A DNA stretch of 64,000 bases from Mangrovimonas cancribranchiae (GCF_037126245.1 NZ_CP136925.1:1108001-1172000), one strand, 5' to 3'; shown: positions 24,566 through 34,532, counted from the first letter of the stretch. Notes: a model not told the origin generated them from the sequence alone. Program-made: numbers and translations.

Positions 24566-26524
24566 ATGAAGCAAGTTATTGTTTATCTTTTTTTTATTTG
24601 GAGTATTGTTGGGGTATGTCAACAAGCTGAAAATGTAGATTTTAAGCATCTTAATGCAAATTTAAGTTTTAATACTGAAGCGCATAGTGTAACGGGAGAG
24701 TTAGTCTATCATTTTAAAATACATCAAGCAACCGATTCTATTTATATTGATGCTATTAATATGACTTTTAATAAGGTGACGTTAAACACTAAAGAGACAT
24801 CTTGGAATAACAATGGTAAAAAACTTTGGATTGTAAGCGATTTTAAGACAAACACAAACTATAAGCTAACATTTAAATATCAAACAGTACCTAAAAAAGC
24901 CTTGTATTTTGTGGGATGGGAAAATGATGCGCCAAATCAAATTTGGACACAAGGGCAAGGAAAATATACCAGTAACTGGCTGCCAAGTATAGACGATACA
25001 AACGATAAAATTGAGTTTGATTTAAACATAACGTTTGATAAAGATTACAAAGTAGTTGCCAATGGAAACTTAGTCGAGAAAAAACTAAATAACGATGCTA
25101 CAATAACCTGGATTTATAACATGAACAATCCTATGCCTAGTTATTTGGTGGCATTGGTTGTTGGTAAATACAATAAAAAGTTAGACACATCAGCGTCAGG
25201 AATTCCTTTGGAAATGTATTTTTACCCTAAAGATTCAAACAAAGTAGAACCAACATACCGTTACACAAGACAGATGTTCAATTTTCTTGAAGAAGAAATT
25301 GGAAAACCTTATCCTTGGCAAAACTATAAACAAATACCCGTACATGATTTTTTATACGCAGGTATGGAAAATACGAGCGCCACTATTTTCTCTGATGCTT
25401 TTGTGGTAGATTCTATTGCATTTAATGATAGAAATTATGTTAATGTAAATGCACATGAATTAGCCCACCAATGGTTTGGAGATTTAGTAACAGCTAAAAG
25501 TGGTGAGCATCACTGGTTGCAAGAAGGTTTTGCTACATATTATGCCTTATTAGCTGAAAAGTCTGTCTTTGGAGAACAGTATTATTATTGGCAATTGTAT
25601 CAATATTATCAAGAATTAGTTGCGCAAGATAGAAATGGTAATGGAACCTCGTTGTTAAATCCTAAATCTAGTAGTTTAACGTTTTACAAACGTGGTTGTT
25701 TTGTGTTACATGCTTTAAGAGAAAAAATTGGCGATAAAGCTTTTAAAACCGCAGTGAAGACCTATTTAAATAAACATGAATTTAATAATGTAACAACATC
25801 AGATTTTATTTCTGAAGCAGAGCAAATAAGTGGTGAAGACTTATCTGAGTTTGTTAACCTATGGATTAAAAACAAACCTTTTCCAGAAACTGAAGCCAAA
25901 ACGTTATTATTACAATCAACCTTTATACAAGAGTATGAAATGGCCGATTGCGAGACTGTAAATTCCAAGTGTTCATATTATTTAGAGTCTGGTATTTCAG
26001 ATAAAGCAAAAGCAAAAATAGTACGTCAAGTGCCACATTTAGTAACATCGGGAACATTTAATAACAGCATTGAAGTTAGAAGAGCTATTGCTGAAAGTAT
26101 GTCGAAAATACCTTTAGCCTTAAAAGAAGATTACGAAACCTTACTCGATGATGCTTCCTATAAAACAAAAGAAGCTGCTTTGTATCATTTATGGAATAAC
26201 TTTCCAGATGAACGAGAGGTATTTTTTAATAAAACAAGGAACGTTGTAGGCGATGCTACTAGAAATGTGAGGTTATTATGGTTGGTTTTAGCACTATCAA
26301 CACCAGATTTTGAGCCAGATAACGATATATTATTTTACAACGAGTTGGTAAATTATACATCGTCTGCTTATAATTATGAGCTACGAATAAGTGCTTTTCA
26401 ATATTTAGAAGCTCTTAGAGCTTGCAACAAAACTTGTCAATCACATTTAGAACAAGCAATAAAACATCATAATTGGAGAATGGTTACATTTGCTAAAGAC
26501 CTCAAAAAACGATTAACTAACTAA
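24566..26524 (+). CDS. M1-family metallo-aminopeptidase, exported
   Basis: A 652-residue zinc aminopeptidase with a signal peptide (residues 1-20, ending GVCQQ). The M1 hallmarks are present: the exopeptidase motif YAGMENTSA near residue 265, the zinc motif HELAH with H297, E298 and H301, and the third ligand E320 in WLQEGFATYY. The N-terminal beta-saddle domain (about 25-200) and the C-terminal helical HEAT-like region (about 470-650) complete the family fold. It cleaves N-terminal residues from peptides in the periplasm. It is followed after 4 bases by a patatin-like gene, so the two probably form an operon. Confidence 0.94.
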   Translation: MKQVIVYLFFIWSIVGVCQQAENVDFKHLNANLSFNTEAHSVTGELVYHFKIHQATDSIYIDAINMTFNKVTLNTKETSWNNNGKKLWIVSDFKTNTNYKLTFKYQTVPKKALYFVGWENDAPNQIWTQGQGKYTSNWLPSIDDTNDKIEFDLNITFDKDYKVVANGNLVEKKLNNDATITWIYNMNNPMPSYLVALVVGKYNKKLDTSASGIPLEMYFYPKDSNKVEPTYRYTRQMFNFLEEEIGKPYPWQNYKQIPVHDFLYAGMENTSATIFSDAFVVDSIAFNDRNYVNVNAHELAHQWFGDLVTAKSGEHHWLQEGFATYYALLAEKSVFGEQYYYWQLYQYYQELVAQDRNGNGTSLLNPKSSSLTFYKRGCFVLHALREKIGDKAFKTAVKTYLNKHEFNNVTTSDFISEAEQISGEDLSEFVNLWIKNKPFPETEAKTLLLQSTFIQEYEMADCETVNSKCSYYLESGISDKAKAKIVRQVPHLVTSGTFNNSIEVRRAIAESMSKIPLALKEDYETLLDDASYKTKEAALYHLWNNFPDEREVFFNKTRNVVGDATRNVRLLWLVLALSTPDFEPDNDILFYNELVNYTSSAYNYELRISAFQYLEALRACNKTCQSHLEQAIKHHNWRMVTFAKDLKKRLTN

Positions 26525-26528
26525 CAAA

Positions 26529-27419
26529 ATGAAAGCATTAGTCATTTCGGGTGGCGGTAGTAAAGGCGCTTTTGCTGGCGGTGTTGCCCAATATCTTATT
26601 GAAGAAAAAAAGAAAACCTACGATATGTTCTTAGGAACATCAACGGGAAGTTTATTGGTGCCACATCTGGCAACTAATGATATAGGAAAGCTTTACGATA
26701 TCTATACCAACGTACAACAAAGCGATATTTTTAGCATCAGTCCATTTGTGCAACGAAAAAAAGGCGATAGGGAATATGTCTCTATCGATTTTATAAACTC
26801 GCTTTGGCAATTTATAAGAATGAAACGCACCTTTGGAGAAAGTAAGGCGTTAAAAAGAAATATAAAGCACAATTTTACAAGAGAAGAATATGAAAAAATA
26901 AAAGCGACCAAAGAAGATTTGGTAGTTACAGTTTCCAATCTTTCCAAAAACAAAGTTGAGTATAAATCTATTCACGAATGTACGTACGAAGAGTTTTGTA
27001 ATTGGATATGGATTTCATGCAATTATATTCCTTTTATGTCGTTAGCCAAAGTAAATGGTTATGAGTATGGTGATGGTGGTTTAGGTTGTGTGGTTCCTAT
27101 TCGCGAAGCTATTCAGCGTGGAGCCACAGAAGTTGATGCCGTTATTTTAGAATCGGAAAATATGGATCGTAATAAAGTGTTAGGAAAAAATCCGTTTTCT
27201 TTAATGATTAGTCTATTTGGGCACTTATTAGATCAAATGGAACGTAACGATGTATTGATAGGAAAATTAGCTGCAAAAAATAATAATGTCAAGCTAAATT
27301 TATACTATACGCCAACACAGCTTACCGAAAATTCTTTAATTTTTAGTAAACGTTTAATGACAAAGTGGTGGGAGCAAGGTTACGATTATGCCCATAAGCG
27401 TTTTAATAAATCAGAATGA
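26529..27419 (+). CDS. Patatin-like phospholipase
   Basis: A 296-residue patatin-family lipid acyl hydrolase. The glycine-rich oxyanion loop is ISGGGSKGAFAGG (about residues 6-18). The nucleophile elbow GTSTG places Ser38, and the catalytic Asp is in the DGGLG motif near residue 184. This Ser-Asp dyad cleaves acyl esters of phospholipids or storage lipids. There is no signal peptide, so a cytoplasmic or inner-membrane-associated role is likely. It is 4 bases downstream of the M1 peptidase gene and convergent with the next gene, 1 base away. Confidence 0.93.
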   Translation: MKALVISGGGSKGAFAGGVAQYLIEEKKKTYDMFLGTSTGSLLVPHLATNDIGKLYDIYTNVQQSDIFSISPFVQRKKGDREYVSIDFINSLWQFIRMKRTFGESKALKRNIKHNFTREEYEKIKATKEDLVVTVSNLSKNKVEYKSIHECTYEEFCNWIWISCNYIPFMSLAKVNGYEYGDGGLGCVVPIREAIQRGATEVDAVILESENMDRNKVLGKNPFSLMISLFGHLLDQMERNDVLIGKLAAKNNNVKLNLYYTPTQLTENSLIFSKRLMTKWWEQGYDYAHKRFNKSE

Positions 27420-27420
27420 T

Positions 27421-27939
27421 TTACAACATTTCGCTAATCTCATTTTTAATATATGCTAAGGCTGTGTTGCTAGGCGATTCTTGCGCCATTAAGTTGGTGA
27501 GAATAATTTCACGAAGTTTATCAGCATTAGCCGATTCTTCTGAGTTATTAGCCCTTCTTATTAATTGAATTGTCGCATTTTTAGCTGTGTTTATAATACT
27601 CCAGCATTCAGAACTTACATAAATTTGCTGTGTTAAATTGTGTTCAAACTCTTGCTCAATAGTAGCAATTAGCAAGGCTTCATAATCATTACTTTCTTCT
27701 GAAGTCGGTTGTACACGAACCAATAATCTGTTAAGGGAAATACGCTCTAAAAATAAAGCCATGCGTTCGTAAGCTTGAAGACGAAGCGGAAGTGCTTCTT
27801 TTTGTAGCTCCCTTTTAATTAAAAAGTTCCTGCGGTTAGTTTCGTTGTCTAGATGCTCTTTAAAAAACATATAAGCAATCGCTCCCGTAACTAAGGTAGG
27901 AATACAGTACATTAACAGATTTAATAATTGATCTTGCAT
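27421..27939 (-). CDS. Membrane-anchored helical protein, DUF7935-like
   Basis: A 172-residue protein with one N-terminal membrane anchor (about residues 6-26, LLMYCIPTLVTGAIAYMFF). A long, charged helical cytoplasmic region follows (KRELQKEALPLRLQAYERMALFLERIS). It resembles a small flavobacterial family that I recall as DUF7935, of unknown function. No enzymatic motif is seen. It converges with the patatin gene. An exact TAnnTTTG element lies 16 bases upstream of its start. Confidence 0.75.
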   Translation of the reverse strand: MQDQLLNLLMYCIPTLVTGAIAYMFFKEHLDNETNRRNFLIKRELQKEALPLRLQAYERMALFLERISLNRLLVRVQPTSEESNDYEALLIATIEQEFEHNLTQQIYVSSECWSIINTAKNATIQLIRRANNSEESANADKLREIILTNLMAQESPSNTALAYIKNEISEML

Positions 27940-27955
27940 ACTTTTTTATTTGTTG

Positions 27956-27963
27956 CAAACATA
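27956..27963 (-). promoter_or_regulatory. Candidate -7 element of the membrane-anchored helical protein gene
   Basis: TATGTTTG on the minus strand fits TAnnTTTG and lies 16 bases from the ATG at 27939. No TTG is found at the usual spacing. Confidence 0.35.
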
Positions 27964-27999
27964 AATAACTATTTGCAATATTGATAACACTTTATCGTC

Positions 28000-29562
28000 T
28001 TAATTAGTGTTTTTGCCTCCTAGGTATTTGCAATTCTTTAAATCTTGCATTCCGCTAAAAGGAACTATGGTTTTGTTGTAATAATAAGTTCTATCTAGTT
28101 CTTTACTTAGGTTGTGGTCATCTACATTTACATCAATATCACTCATTTTAAACTGGCAAGGGTGCTCGTAACCTGCAGCATGTGTAATCTCTATAAATTC
28201 TTTTCTAAAGGTTTTAAAATATTGCGCTAAACGTTCAGACTTTAACGGAACATTAATACCGCTTTGTAACCATTTATTCTGTGTAGCTACACCACTTGGA
28301 CAACGATTTGTGTGACAAATTTGCGCTTGAATACAACCAATACTCATCATGGCTTCACGAGCTACATTTATACAATCTGCGCCCATAGCAAAAGCCATAG
28401 CAGCTTTGGCAGGAAACCCTAATTTACCACTACCAATAAATACAATACGCTCAGTTAAATCGTGTTTTTGAAACATCTTATATAAATCGCTAAATCCGTA
28501 AACCCAAGGTAAAGACACATGATCGGCAAAACTAGGAGGCGCAGCACCTGTACCACCTTCGCCGCCATCAACTGTTATAAAATCTGGGCCTTTGTTGGTA
28601 GTTTTCATGATTTGTGCCAATTCTTCCCATTGCTCTAATTTACCAATAGCCGCTTTTATGCCAACAGGTAAACCAGTTTTTTCGGCAATATTTTCAATAA
28701 AATCAACCATCTCCTGAACATTCGAAAATGCTGAGTGGTTTGGAGGTGATAAGACATCTTTACCGACTTCTACATGACGAATATTAGCAATTTCTTGAGT
28801 GATTTTTTTTCCTGGTAAAACACCACCTTTTCCTGGTTTTGCGCCTTGTGATAGTTTAATTTCTATGGCACGAATAAATGGATTGTCATTAACGAGTTTA
28901 GTTAATTTATCCATTGAAAAATTTCCCTCTTTATCGCGAACACCAAAATAGCCAGTTCCAAAATGAAATATAACGTCACCGCCGTTAGAGTGGTAAGGCG
29001 ATAAGCCACCTTCTCCTGTATTGTGGTAAGCTCCCGCTATTTTCACACCTTTGTTAAGTGATTCGACAGCTTTAGCAGATAACGAGCCAAAACTCATGGC
29101 CGATACATTAATTACAGAAGCTGGACGGTACGGTCTTTTGCGTTTATTGTGAGCGCCCATAACTTTAGCACAGGGTAAAAAGCTTTTGTCTATGGCGTTA
29201 GGGTGATTTTTATCAACTTTAAAAGGCATCATGGCATTATTTACAAAAATATGCTGATGGGCATAAATATCTCTATCGGTACCAAAGCCTTCATAATTAT
29301 TTTCATGCTTGGCCGATGCATAAATCCAGCCACGTTCTATACGATTAAAAGGAAGTTCTTCACGGTTGTTAGCTACAAAATATTGGCGCATTTCTGGTCC
29401 AATGCTTTCCAACATATAACGTAAATGTCCAACAATAGGAAAGTTATGACTTATGGTATGCGCTTTTTGAACAAAAACATCACGAATTATTACGATAGCC
29501 AAAATAATAAGCAGCCACATCCACCAACTAATATTCCCTAAAAACTCTAGAATAGTATCCAT
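28000..29562 (-). CDS. FMN-binding glutamate-synthase-like protein
   Basis: A 520-residue protein homologous to the FMN/Fe-S synthase domain of glutamate synthase (GltB central domain), without the glutaminase domain. An N-terminal membrane segment (about 12-30, SWWMWLLIILAIVIIRDVF) anchors it. Motifs seen: SAMSFGSLSAKAVESLN, the FMN-binding stretch LSQGAKPGKGGVLPG, ITVDGGEGGTGAAPP and the cysteine cluster IGCIQAQICHTNRCPSG, which holds the 3Fe-4S cluster in the family. Such stand-alone proteins are widespread in Bacteroidota. Whether they make glutamate or act as another FMN oxidoreductase is not settled. Confidence 0.92.
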   Translation of the reverse strand: MDTILEFLGNISWWMWLLIILAIVIIRDVFVQKAHTISHNFPIVGHLRYMLESIGPEMRQYFVANNREELPFNRIERGWIYASAKHENNYEGFGTDRDIYAHQHIFVNNAMMPFKVDKNHPNAIDKSFLPCAKVMGAHNKRKRPYRPASVINVSAMSFGSLSAKAVESLNKGVKIAGAYHNTGEGGLSPYHSNGGDVIFHFGTGYFGVRDKEGNFSMDKLTKLVNDNPFIRAIEIKLSQGAKPGKGGVLPGKKITQEIANIRHVEVGKDVLSPPNHSAFSNVQEMVDFIENIAEKTGLPVGIKAAIGKLEQWEELAQIMKTTNKGPDFITVDGGEGGTGAAPPSFADHVSLPWVYGFSDLYKMFQKHDLTERIVFIGSGKLGFPAKAAMAFAMGADCINVAREAMMSIGCIQAQICHTNRCPSGVATQNKWLQSGINVPLKSERLAQYFKTFRKEFIEITHAAGYEHPCQFKMSDIDVNVDDHNLSKELDRTYYYNKTIVPFSGMQDLKNCKYLGGKNTN

Positions 29563-29703
29563 AAAAAAGTAACGTAATTTTTGTTAAAGATATTAAAATT
29601 GATGAAAATCCGATATTGAAAAAGTTGTTTATAATTATTCATAAAATCCTTTAATAAAAAGGGCTGTAATGGTTATTTTCACGTTTTAAAATGAGATTGA
29701 AAA

Positions 29704-32022
29704 TTGGAGAAGTATTTAAGTCAGTTAAATGATGCCCAGTTAGCGCCAACGCTACAAAAAGATGGGCCAATGATAGTAATTGCTGGAGCGGGTTCTGGTA
29801 AAACCAGAGTGCTTACATATCGTATTGCTTATTTAATGCATCAAGGAGTGGATCCTTTTAATATTTTATCACTAACGTTTACAAATAAAGCAGCACGTGA
29901 AATGAAAGCACGTATTGCGCAAATTGTAGGCGATAGTGAAGCTAAAAACCTATGGATGGGAACTTTTCACTCGGTTTTTGCAAAAATACTACGTATCGAA
30001 GCCGATCGTTTAGGCTACCCAAGTAACTTTACTATTTATGATACTCAGGATTCCGATAGGTTAATACGAGATATTATTAAACAACTGAATCTTAATAAAG
30101 ATATCTATAAATATAAACAGGTGCGTTCGCGAATTTCATCGTATAAAAATAGTCTTATCACAGTTAAGGCGTATTTTAATAACCCAGAGCTTATAGAGGC
30201 TGATGTGGCAGCAAAACGTCCTAAAATGGGGGATATTTATAAAGAGTATGTAGACCGCTGTTTTAAAGCTGGTGCGATGGATTTTGATGACTTATTATTA
30301 AAAACTAATGAGTTGTTGACTAGATTCCCAGATGTATTAGCAAAATACCAAGACCGCTTTCGGTATATTTTGGTCGATGAGTACCAGGATACCAACCATA
30401 GTCAATATTTAATAGTTAGAGCTTTGTCAGATCGTTTTCAAAATATTTGTGTTGTAGGAGATGATGCCCAGAGTATTTATGCCTTCCGTGGTGCGAATAT
30501 TAATAATATTTTAAACTTCCAACGGGATTATGACGATGTAAAAATGTATCGTTTGGAACAGAATTACCGCTCTACTAAAAACATTGTTAATGCAGCCAAT
30601 TCCATTATCGATAAAAACAAAACCAAACTTGAAAAAGTAGTTTGGACTGCAAATGATGAAGGTCAAAAAATAATCGTAAATCGTTTGCTTAATGATGGTG
30701 ATGAAGGTCGTTATGTGGCAAGTTCTATTTTTGAGAATAAGATGAATAATCAACTCAAGAATAGCGATTTTGCTATACTATATCGAACCAATGCGCAGTC
30801 CCGTGCTATGGAAGATGCGCTTAGAAAACGCGGGATAGAATACCGTATTTATGGCGGACTCTCATTTTACCAACGTAAGGAAATTAAGGATGTGTTGTCG
30901 TATTTACGTTTAATTATTAACCCAAAGGATGAAGAAGCTCTAAAACGTGTTATTAATTTCCCAGCACGAGGTATCGGGCAAACCACATTAGATAGGTTAC
31001 TTGTTGCTGCGAGTCATTATAATCGTTCCATTTTTGAGGTGATGAAAAACCTAGATAAAGTGGATATCAAAATAAACTCAGGAACAAAACAAAAGCTTTC
31101 AGATTTTGTTACAATGATTGAAAGTTTTCAAATAATGAATGAAACAGCTAATGCGTTTGATTTAGCCGAACACGTTGTTAAAGCTTCAGGACTTATTAAA
31201 GAGTTCAATAAAGACCAAACCCCAGAAGGTATAACCCGTATTGAAAATATAGAGGAGATGCTTAATGGTATGAAGGATTTTGTTGAAGAACAAAAAGAAT
31301 TGGCAGATACCACTGGGTCGTTAGCAGAGTTTTTGGAAGATGTCGCTTTGGCCACCGATATGGATAACGACAAAGATGATGGCGATAAAGTGGCGTTGAT
31401 GACCATTCACTTAGCAAAAGGGTTGGAATTTCCATACGTGTATATTGTGGGAATGGAAGAAGATTTATTTCCAAGTGCAATGAGTATGAATACCCGAAGC
31501 GAGCTAGAAGAAGAGCGCCGTTTGTTTTATGTAGCGCTTACCAGAGCAGAGAAACAAGCGTATTTAACTTATACCTTATCACGTTACCGTTGGGGAAAAT
31601 TAATAGACGCAGAGCCTAGCCGATTTATAGAAGAGATAGATGATGAATATTTAGAGTTTTTAAAGCCTAAGGAACATCAACGTGCCAACCCCATGTTAGA
31701 TGCCGATATTTTTGGCGATGTAGAGCCAGATAAAATCCGTTTTAAAAAACCTAAAAAGCGTACAACCGAAAAGAAACCGCCAAAGTTTATTCCGCCTAAA
31801 AAATTAAAGCCTGTCTCTAAAGTTGGTGGTAGTGGTGAAGACGCTAATTTGTTTGATGGGAAATTAGCAAAAGGTAATATTGTAGAACACATGCGCTTTG
31901 GAAAAGGTGAGGTTCTAAAGATTGAAGGTGTTGGTGCCGATACTAAAGCCGAAATTAATTTTGAAAATGGTGGTGTTAAAAAATTACTGCTACGCTTTGC
32001 TAAACTAGAAGTTTTAGGCTAG
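29704..32022 (+). CDS. UvrD/PcrA-family DNA helicase, TTG start
   Basis: A 772-residue superfamily 1A 3'-5' helicase acting in repair and conflict resolution. Motifs in order: Q-motif LNDAQLAP, Walker A GAGSGKTR, GTFHSVFAKIL, VDEYQDTN, GDDAQSIYAFRGA, LEQNYRST, TIHLAKGLEFPYVYIVG and FYVALTRAEK. A Tudor-like C-terminal domain (GKGEVLKIEGVGADTKAEINF), typical of PcrA, is present. The start is TTG at 29704. A TGA lies two codons upstream in frame, and the first ATG downstream would remove the Q-motif, so TTG is the only sensible start. It is preceded by 141 bp without a clear promoter match. Confidence 0.95.
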   Translation: MEKYLSQLNDAQLAPTLQKDGPMIVIAGAGSGKTRVLTYRIAYLMHQGVDPFNILSLTFTNKAAREMKARIAQIVGDSEAKNLWMGTFHSVFAKILRIEADRLGYPSNFTIYDTQDSDRLIRDIIKQLNLNKDIYKYKQVRSRISSYKNSLITVKAYFNNPELIEADVAAKRPKMGDIYKEYVDRCFKAGAMDFDDLLLKTNELLTRFPDVLAKYQDRFRYILVDEYQDTNHSQYLIVRALSDRFQNICVVGDDAQSIYAFRGANINNILNFQRDYDDVKMYRLEQNYRSTKNIVNAANSIIDKNKTKLEKVVWTANDEGQKIIVNRLLNDGDEGRYVASSIFENKMNNQLKNSDFAILYRTNAQSRAMEDALRKRGIEYRIYGGLSFYQRKEIKDVLSYLRLIINPKDEEALKRVINFPARGIGQTTLDRLLVAASHYNRSIFEVMKNLDKVDIKINSGTKQKLSDFVTMIESFQIMNETANAFDLAEHVVKASGLIKEFNKDQTPEGITRIENIEEMLNGMKDFVEEQKELADTTGSLAEFLEDVALATDMDNDKDDGDKVALMTIHLAKGLEFPYVYIVGMEEDLFPSAMSMNTRSELEEERRLFYVALTRAEKQAYLTYTLSRYRWGKLIDAEPSRFIEEIDDEYLEFLKPKEHQRANPMLDADIFGDVEPDKIRFKKPKKRTTEKKPPKFIPPKKLKPVSKVGGSGEDANLFDGKLAKGNIVEHMRFGKGEVLKIEGVGADTKAEINFENGGVKKLLLRFAKLEVLG

Positions 32023-32026
32023 TATT

Positions 32027-32890
32027 TTATAAATGCGTATCTATAAAAGTAGACAGTTTATTCATAGTATCAAGTAAGTTGGCTCCTGTCCATCCGTGAG
32101 CTTCATTTTCATAAAGGGTGAATTCATGAATAACATTAAGCGTTTCTAACTTGTCTCGCATAGCAGTACCTTGCGAGGTTGGCACTAAGGGGTCTTGACC
32201 ACCATAAAACATGATGGTTGGTGGAGCAATTCCTGTAGCTTGATGATAAGGACTTACTTCTTGTAGATAACCAGTAGTGGTTTCAATACCATAAAGATCT
32301 AATAATTCTTGTAGTTCGGGATTGTTATTGTTTAAATAAACTTCGTCGGTAAAATTGGTAGGACCAACAATATTAGCCACCATAGAAATTAGATTATTAG
32401 TATCGTAAGCATAACTCCAAAGCATACTTAAATGAGCGCCAGCACTAACACCTATAAAACCAAATTCATCATCTATAATATAATTATTTTGATTGCTGAT
32501 AAGGTGATTCATAATACTTGTAAGATCATTCATTTGCATGGGATGAGGTGAGGTGTTTTCATCAGCTAAACGGTAATTTATATTTACTATAGCAATATCT
32601 GGAAAGTGAGTTCTTAAGTAATCTCTAAAAGCGTTCATATCACTTTTATCGCCAGAAGACCAACCGCCACCGTGGACTAATATTAGTGTTTTAGTAGTAA
32701 AATTCCTGTCAGCAGGCAGAAAAATATCAAAAGTTTGTTCAGAGGCATTTCCATAAGATACATCAAGTTCTTCTCTATATTCTAAACTTTGTGGGATAGA
32801 ATTGTTTTGTGAGTTATTCTCATCAATCGAACAGGAAAGCAAAACAGATATTATACTTATTGTTAGAAGAATATTTTTTGTAATTTTCAT
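32027..32890 (-). CDS. Lipoprotein alpha/beta hydrolase (carboxylesterase-like)
   Basis: A 287-residue predicted lipoprotein, with lipobox VLLSC and Cys20 as the lipidation site. The body is an alpha/beta hydrolase of the esterase/lipase (BD-FAE-like) type. The oxyanion motif is HGGGWSSGDKSD (about residues 73-84), the nucleophile Ser149 is in IGVSAGAHL, the acid is in MFYGGQDPLVP and the His is in ENEAHGWTG. It probably cleaves acyl esters at the cell envelope; the natural substrate is unknown. It is convergent with the helicase gene (4-base gap) and divergent from the threonylcarbamoyl-AMP synthase gene. Confidence 0.9.
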   Translation of the reverse strand: MKITKNILLTISIISVLLSCSIDENNSQNNSIPQSLEYREELDVSYGNASEQTFDIFLPADRNFTTKTLILVHGGGWSSGDKSDMNAFRDYLRTHFPDIAIVNINYRLADENTSPHPMQMNDLTSIMNHLISNQNNYIIDDEFGFIGVSAGAHLSMLWSYAYDTNNLISMVANIVGPTNFTDEVYLNNNNPELQELLDLYGIETTTGYLQEVSPYHQATGIAPPTIMFYGGQDPLVPTSQGTAMRDKLETLNVIHEFTLYENEAHGWTGANLLDTMNKLSTFIDTHL

Positions 32891-32949
32891 GTTTTATTTC
32901 AGGAATTGCAAGTGTTACAGTAACTTAACGCTTTTTTAAGATACATATT

Positions 32950-33570
32950 ATGGCCGAATTAATAAAAATTTATGAAGAGAATCCGAATCCTCGAGAAATT
33001 AAGAAAGTAATCGAGGTATTAAAACGCGGTGGATTAATTATCTATCCAACCGATACGGTTTATGGTTTAGGCTGTGATATTACTAATAAAGAAGCACTTG
33101 AACGCGTAGCGAAAATAAGAGGTGTAAAGCTAGAAAAAGCTAACTTCTCGTTTATTTGTAAGGACTTAAGTAATTTAAGTGATTATGTTAAACAAATTGA
33201 CACTACCACATTTAAAATTTTAAAAAGAGCGCTTCCAGGACCTTACACGTTTATTTTGCCTGGATCTAAATCCTTACCAAGCGTTTTTAAGAAGAAAAAA
33301 ACAGTTGGTATTCGTGTGCCTAACAATAATATTGCTTTAGAAATTGTAGATAAATTAGGAAACCCAATTATATCTACTTCTATCCATGATGAAGATGAGG
33401 TTTTAGAATATACTACAGATCCTGAACTAATTCATGAAAAATGGGACAAACTCGTAGATTTAGTAATTGATGGTGGTTACGGGGATAATGTGGCATCCAC
33501 GGTTATCGATCTTTCAGAATCTGAACCAGTTATTGTAAGGGAAGGTAAAGGCGATTTAAACATCTTTTAA
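32950..33570 (+). CDS. L-threonylcarbamoyladenylate synthase (TsaC/Sua5/YrdC family)
   Basis: A 206-residue YrdC-fold enzyme that makes threonylcarbamoyl-AMP from threonine, bicarbonate and ATP, the first step of tRNA t6A37 synthesis. The diagnostic start of the domain, KRGGLIIYPTDTVYGLGCD, lies at residues 25-43. KANFSFICKDLSNLSDYV and the PGPYTFILPGS strand follow, and STSIHDEDE and the C-terminal GDNVASTVIDLS complete the pocket. It lacks the Sua5 C-terminal domain, so it is the short TsaC/YrdC form. A terminator follows directly. Confidence 0.94.
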   Translation: MAELIKIYEENPNPREIKKVIEVLKRGGLIIYPTDTVYGLGCDITNKEALERVAKIRGVKLEKANFSFICKDLSNLSDYVKQIDTTTFKILKRALPGPYTFILPGSKSLPSVFKKKKTVGIRVPNNNIALEIVDKLGNPIISTSIHDEDEVLEYTTDPELIHEKWDKLVDLVIDGGYGDNVASTVIDLSESEPVIVREGKGDLNIF

Positions 33571-33572
33571 AT

Positions 33573-33604
33573 AAAAAAAGCCCAACAAGATGTTGAGCTT
33601 TTTT
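33573..33604. terminator. Bidirectional terminator between TsaC-type and OmpA genes
   Basis: An A-tract, the stem GCCCAACA / TGTTGAGC (one C/A mismatch), a 3-base loop and a T-tract, located between two convergent genes. Confidence 0.8.
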
Positions 33605-33624
33605 ATATCAAAAAATTGAAGCTA

Positions 33625-34485
33625 TTAGTTTCCGCCTGCTTCTAAGTTTTTCATTTCTTGCTCTATCATTTCGTAGAATTCATCGATTTTAGGTAAAATC
33701 ACAATTCTTGTACGTCTGTTAGCAGCTTTGCCTTCAGCAGTATCATTTGACGCTACAGGGACAAAAGAAGCGCGTCCGGCAGCAATTAATTTAGCCGAAT
33801 CTACACCAAGATCTTCAAGTACACGAACAACCGATGTGGCACGTTTTACACTTAAATCCCAGTTGTCAATTAATGGTGGTTTATTGTACGGAACTGGATC
33901 TGTATGTGCTTCTACCATACATTCAAAGTTTGGTTTGCTTTTTACAACTTTAGCAACCTTACCAAGTACTTCTTTAGCACGTTCGTTTACAATATAGCTT
34001 CCACTTCTAAATAATAATTTATCAGCAATAGAAATAAATACCACGCCTTTTTCAACATTTACTTCAATATCTGGGTCGTTAATACCAACTTCTTTTTTCA
34101 AGCTAGTAACAAGCGCTAACATCACACTGTCTTTTTTATTAACAGCATCTTGTAAGCGGTTAATTTTAAGGTCTTTCTCTCTAAGACTTTCTAATGTTTT
34201 TTCAACATTTGAAGCGCCTTTAGTGGTTAGCATAGTTAAGTCCTTATTGCTCTGAATTAAGTTTTCGTTAGATTTTTTAAGATCTGCAATACGCTCTTCT
34301 AGAGACGTTACACGAGATTGTGCCGAAGCTTTATCAGCTAAACACGAGTTAAGCTTTACAGTTGCAGAATTTAAACGATCTTGCGTTTCTTTTTGTTTTG
34401 CTTCAAGTGCAGCATATTCTTTTTTAGAGACACATGATCCTAAAAGTAACATAGCTGAAACACCTAATAACATTATTTTTTTCAT
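33625..34485 (-). CDS. OmpA-family lipoprotein
   Basis: A 286-residue envelope lipoprotein with lipobox LLLGSC (Cys18). Residues about 25-130 form a coiled coil with heptads (YAALEAKQKETQDRL; VTSLEERIADLKKSNENL). The OmpA peptidoglycan-binding domain runs from about residue 150 to 270, with MVEAHTDPVPYN, NWDLSVKRATSVVRVL and AANRRTRIVILP containing the Asp and Arg that bind diaminopimelate. It is expected to tether the outer membrane to the cell wall. A minus-strand TAATTTTG element lies about 40 bases upstream of its ATG. Confidence 0.94.
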   Translation of the reverse strand: MKKIMLLGVSAMLLLGSCVSKKEYAALEAKQKETQDRLNSATVKLNSCLADKASAQSRVTSLEERIADLKKSNENLIQSNKDLTMLTTKGASNVEKTLESLREKDLKINRLQDAVNKKDSVMLALVTSLKKEVGINDPDIEVNVEKGVVFISIADKLLFRSGSYIVNERAKEVLGKVAKVVKSKPNFECMVEAHTDPVPYNKPPLIDNWDLSVKRATSVVRVLEDLGVDSAKLIAAGRASFVPVASNDTAEGKAANRRTRIVILPKIDEFYEMIEQEMKNLEAGGN

Positions 34486-34524
34486 AGTTGTTATGGAATT
34501 AAATGGTTACCAATTTTAACATAT

Positions 34525-34532
34525 CAAAATTA
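34525..34532 (-). promoter_or_regulatory. Candidate -7 element of the OmpA lipoprotein gene
   Basis: TAATTTTG fits TAnnTTTG. The ATG at 34485 is 39 bases downstream. No clear TTTG -33 is visible. Confidence 0.35.
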
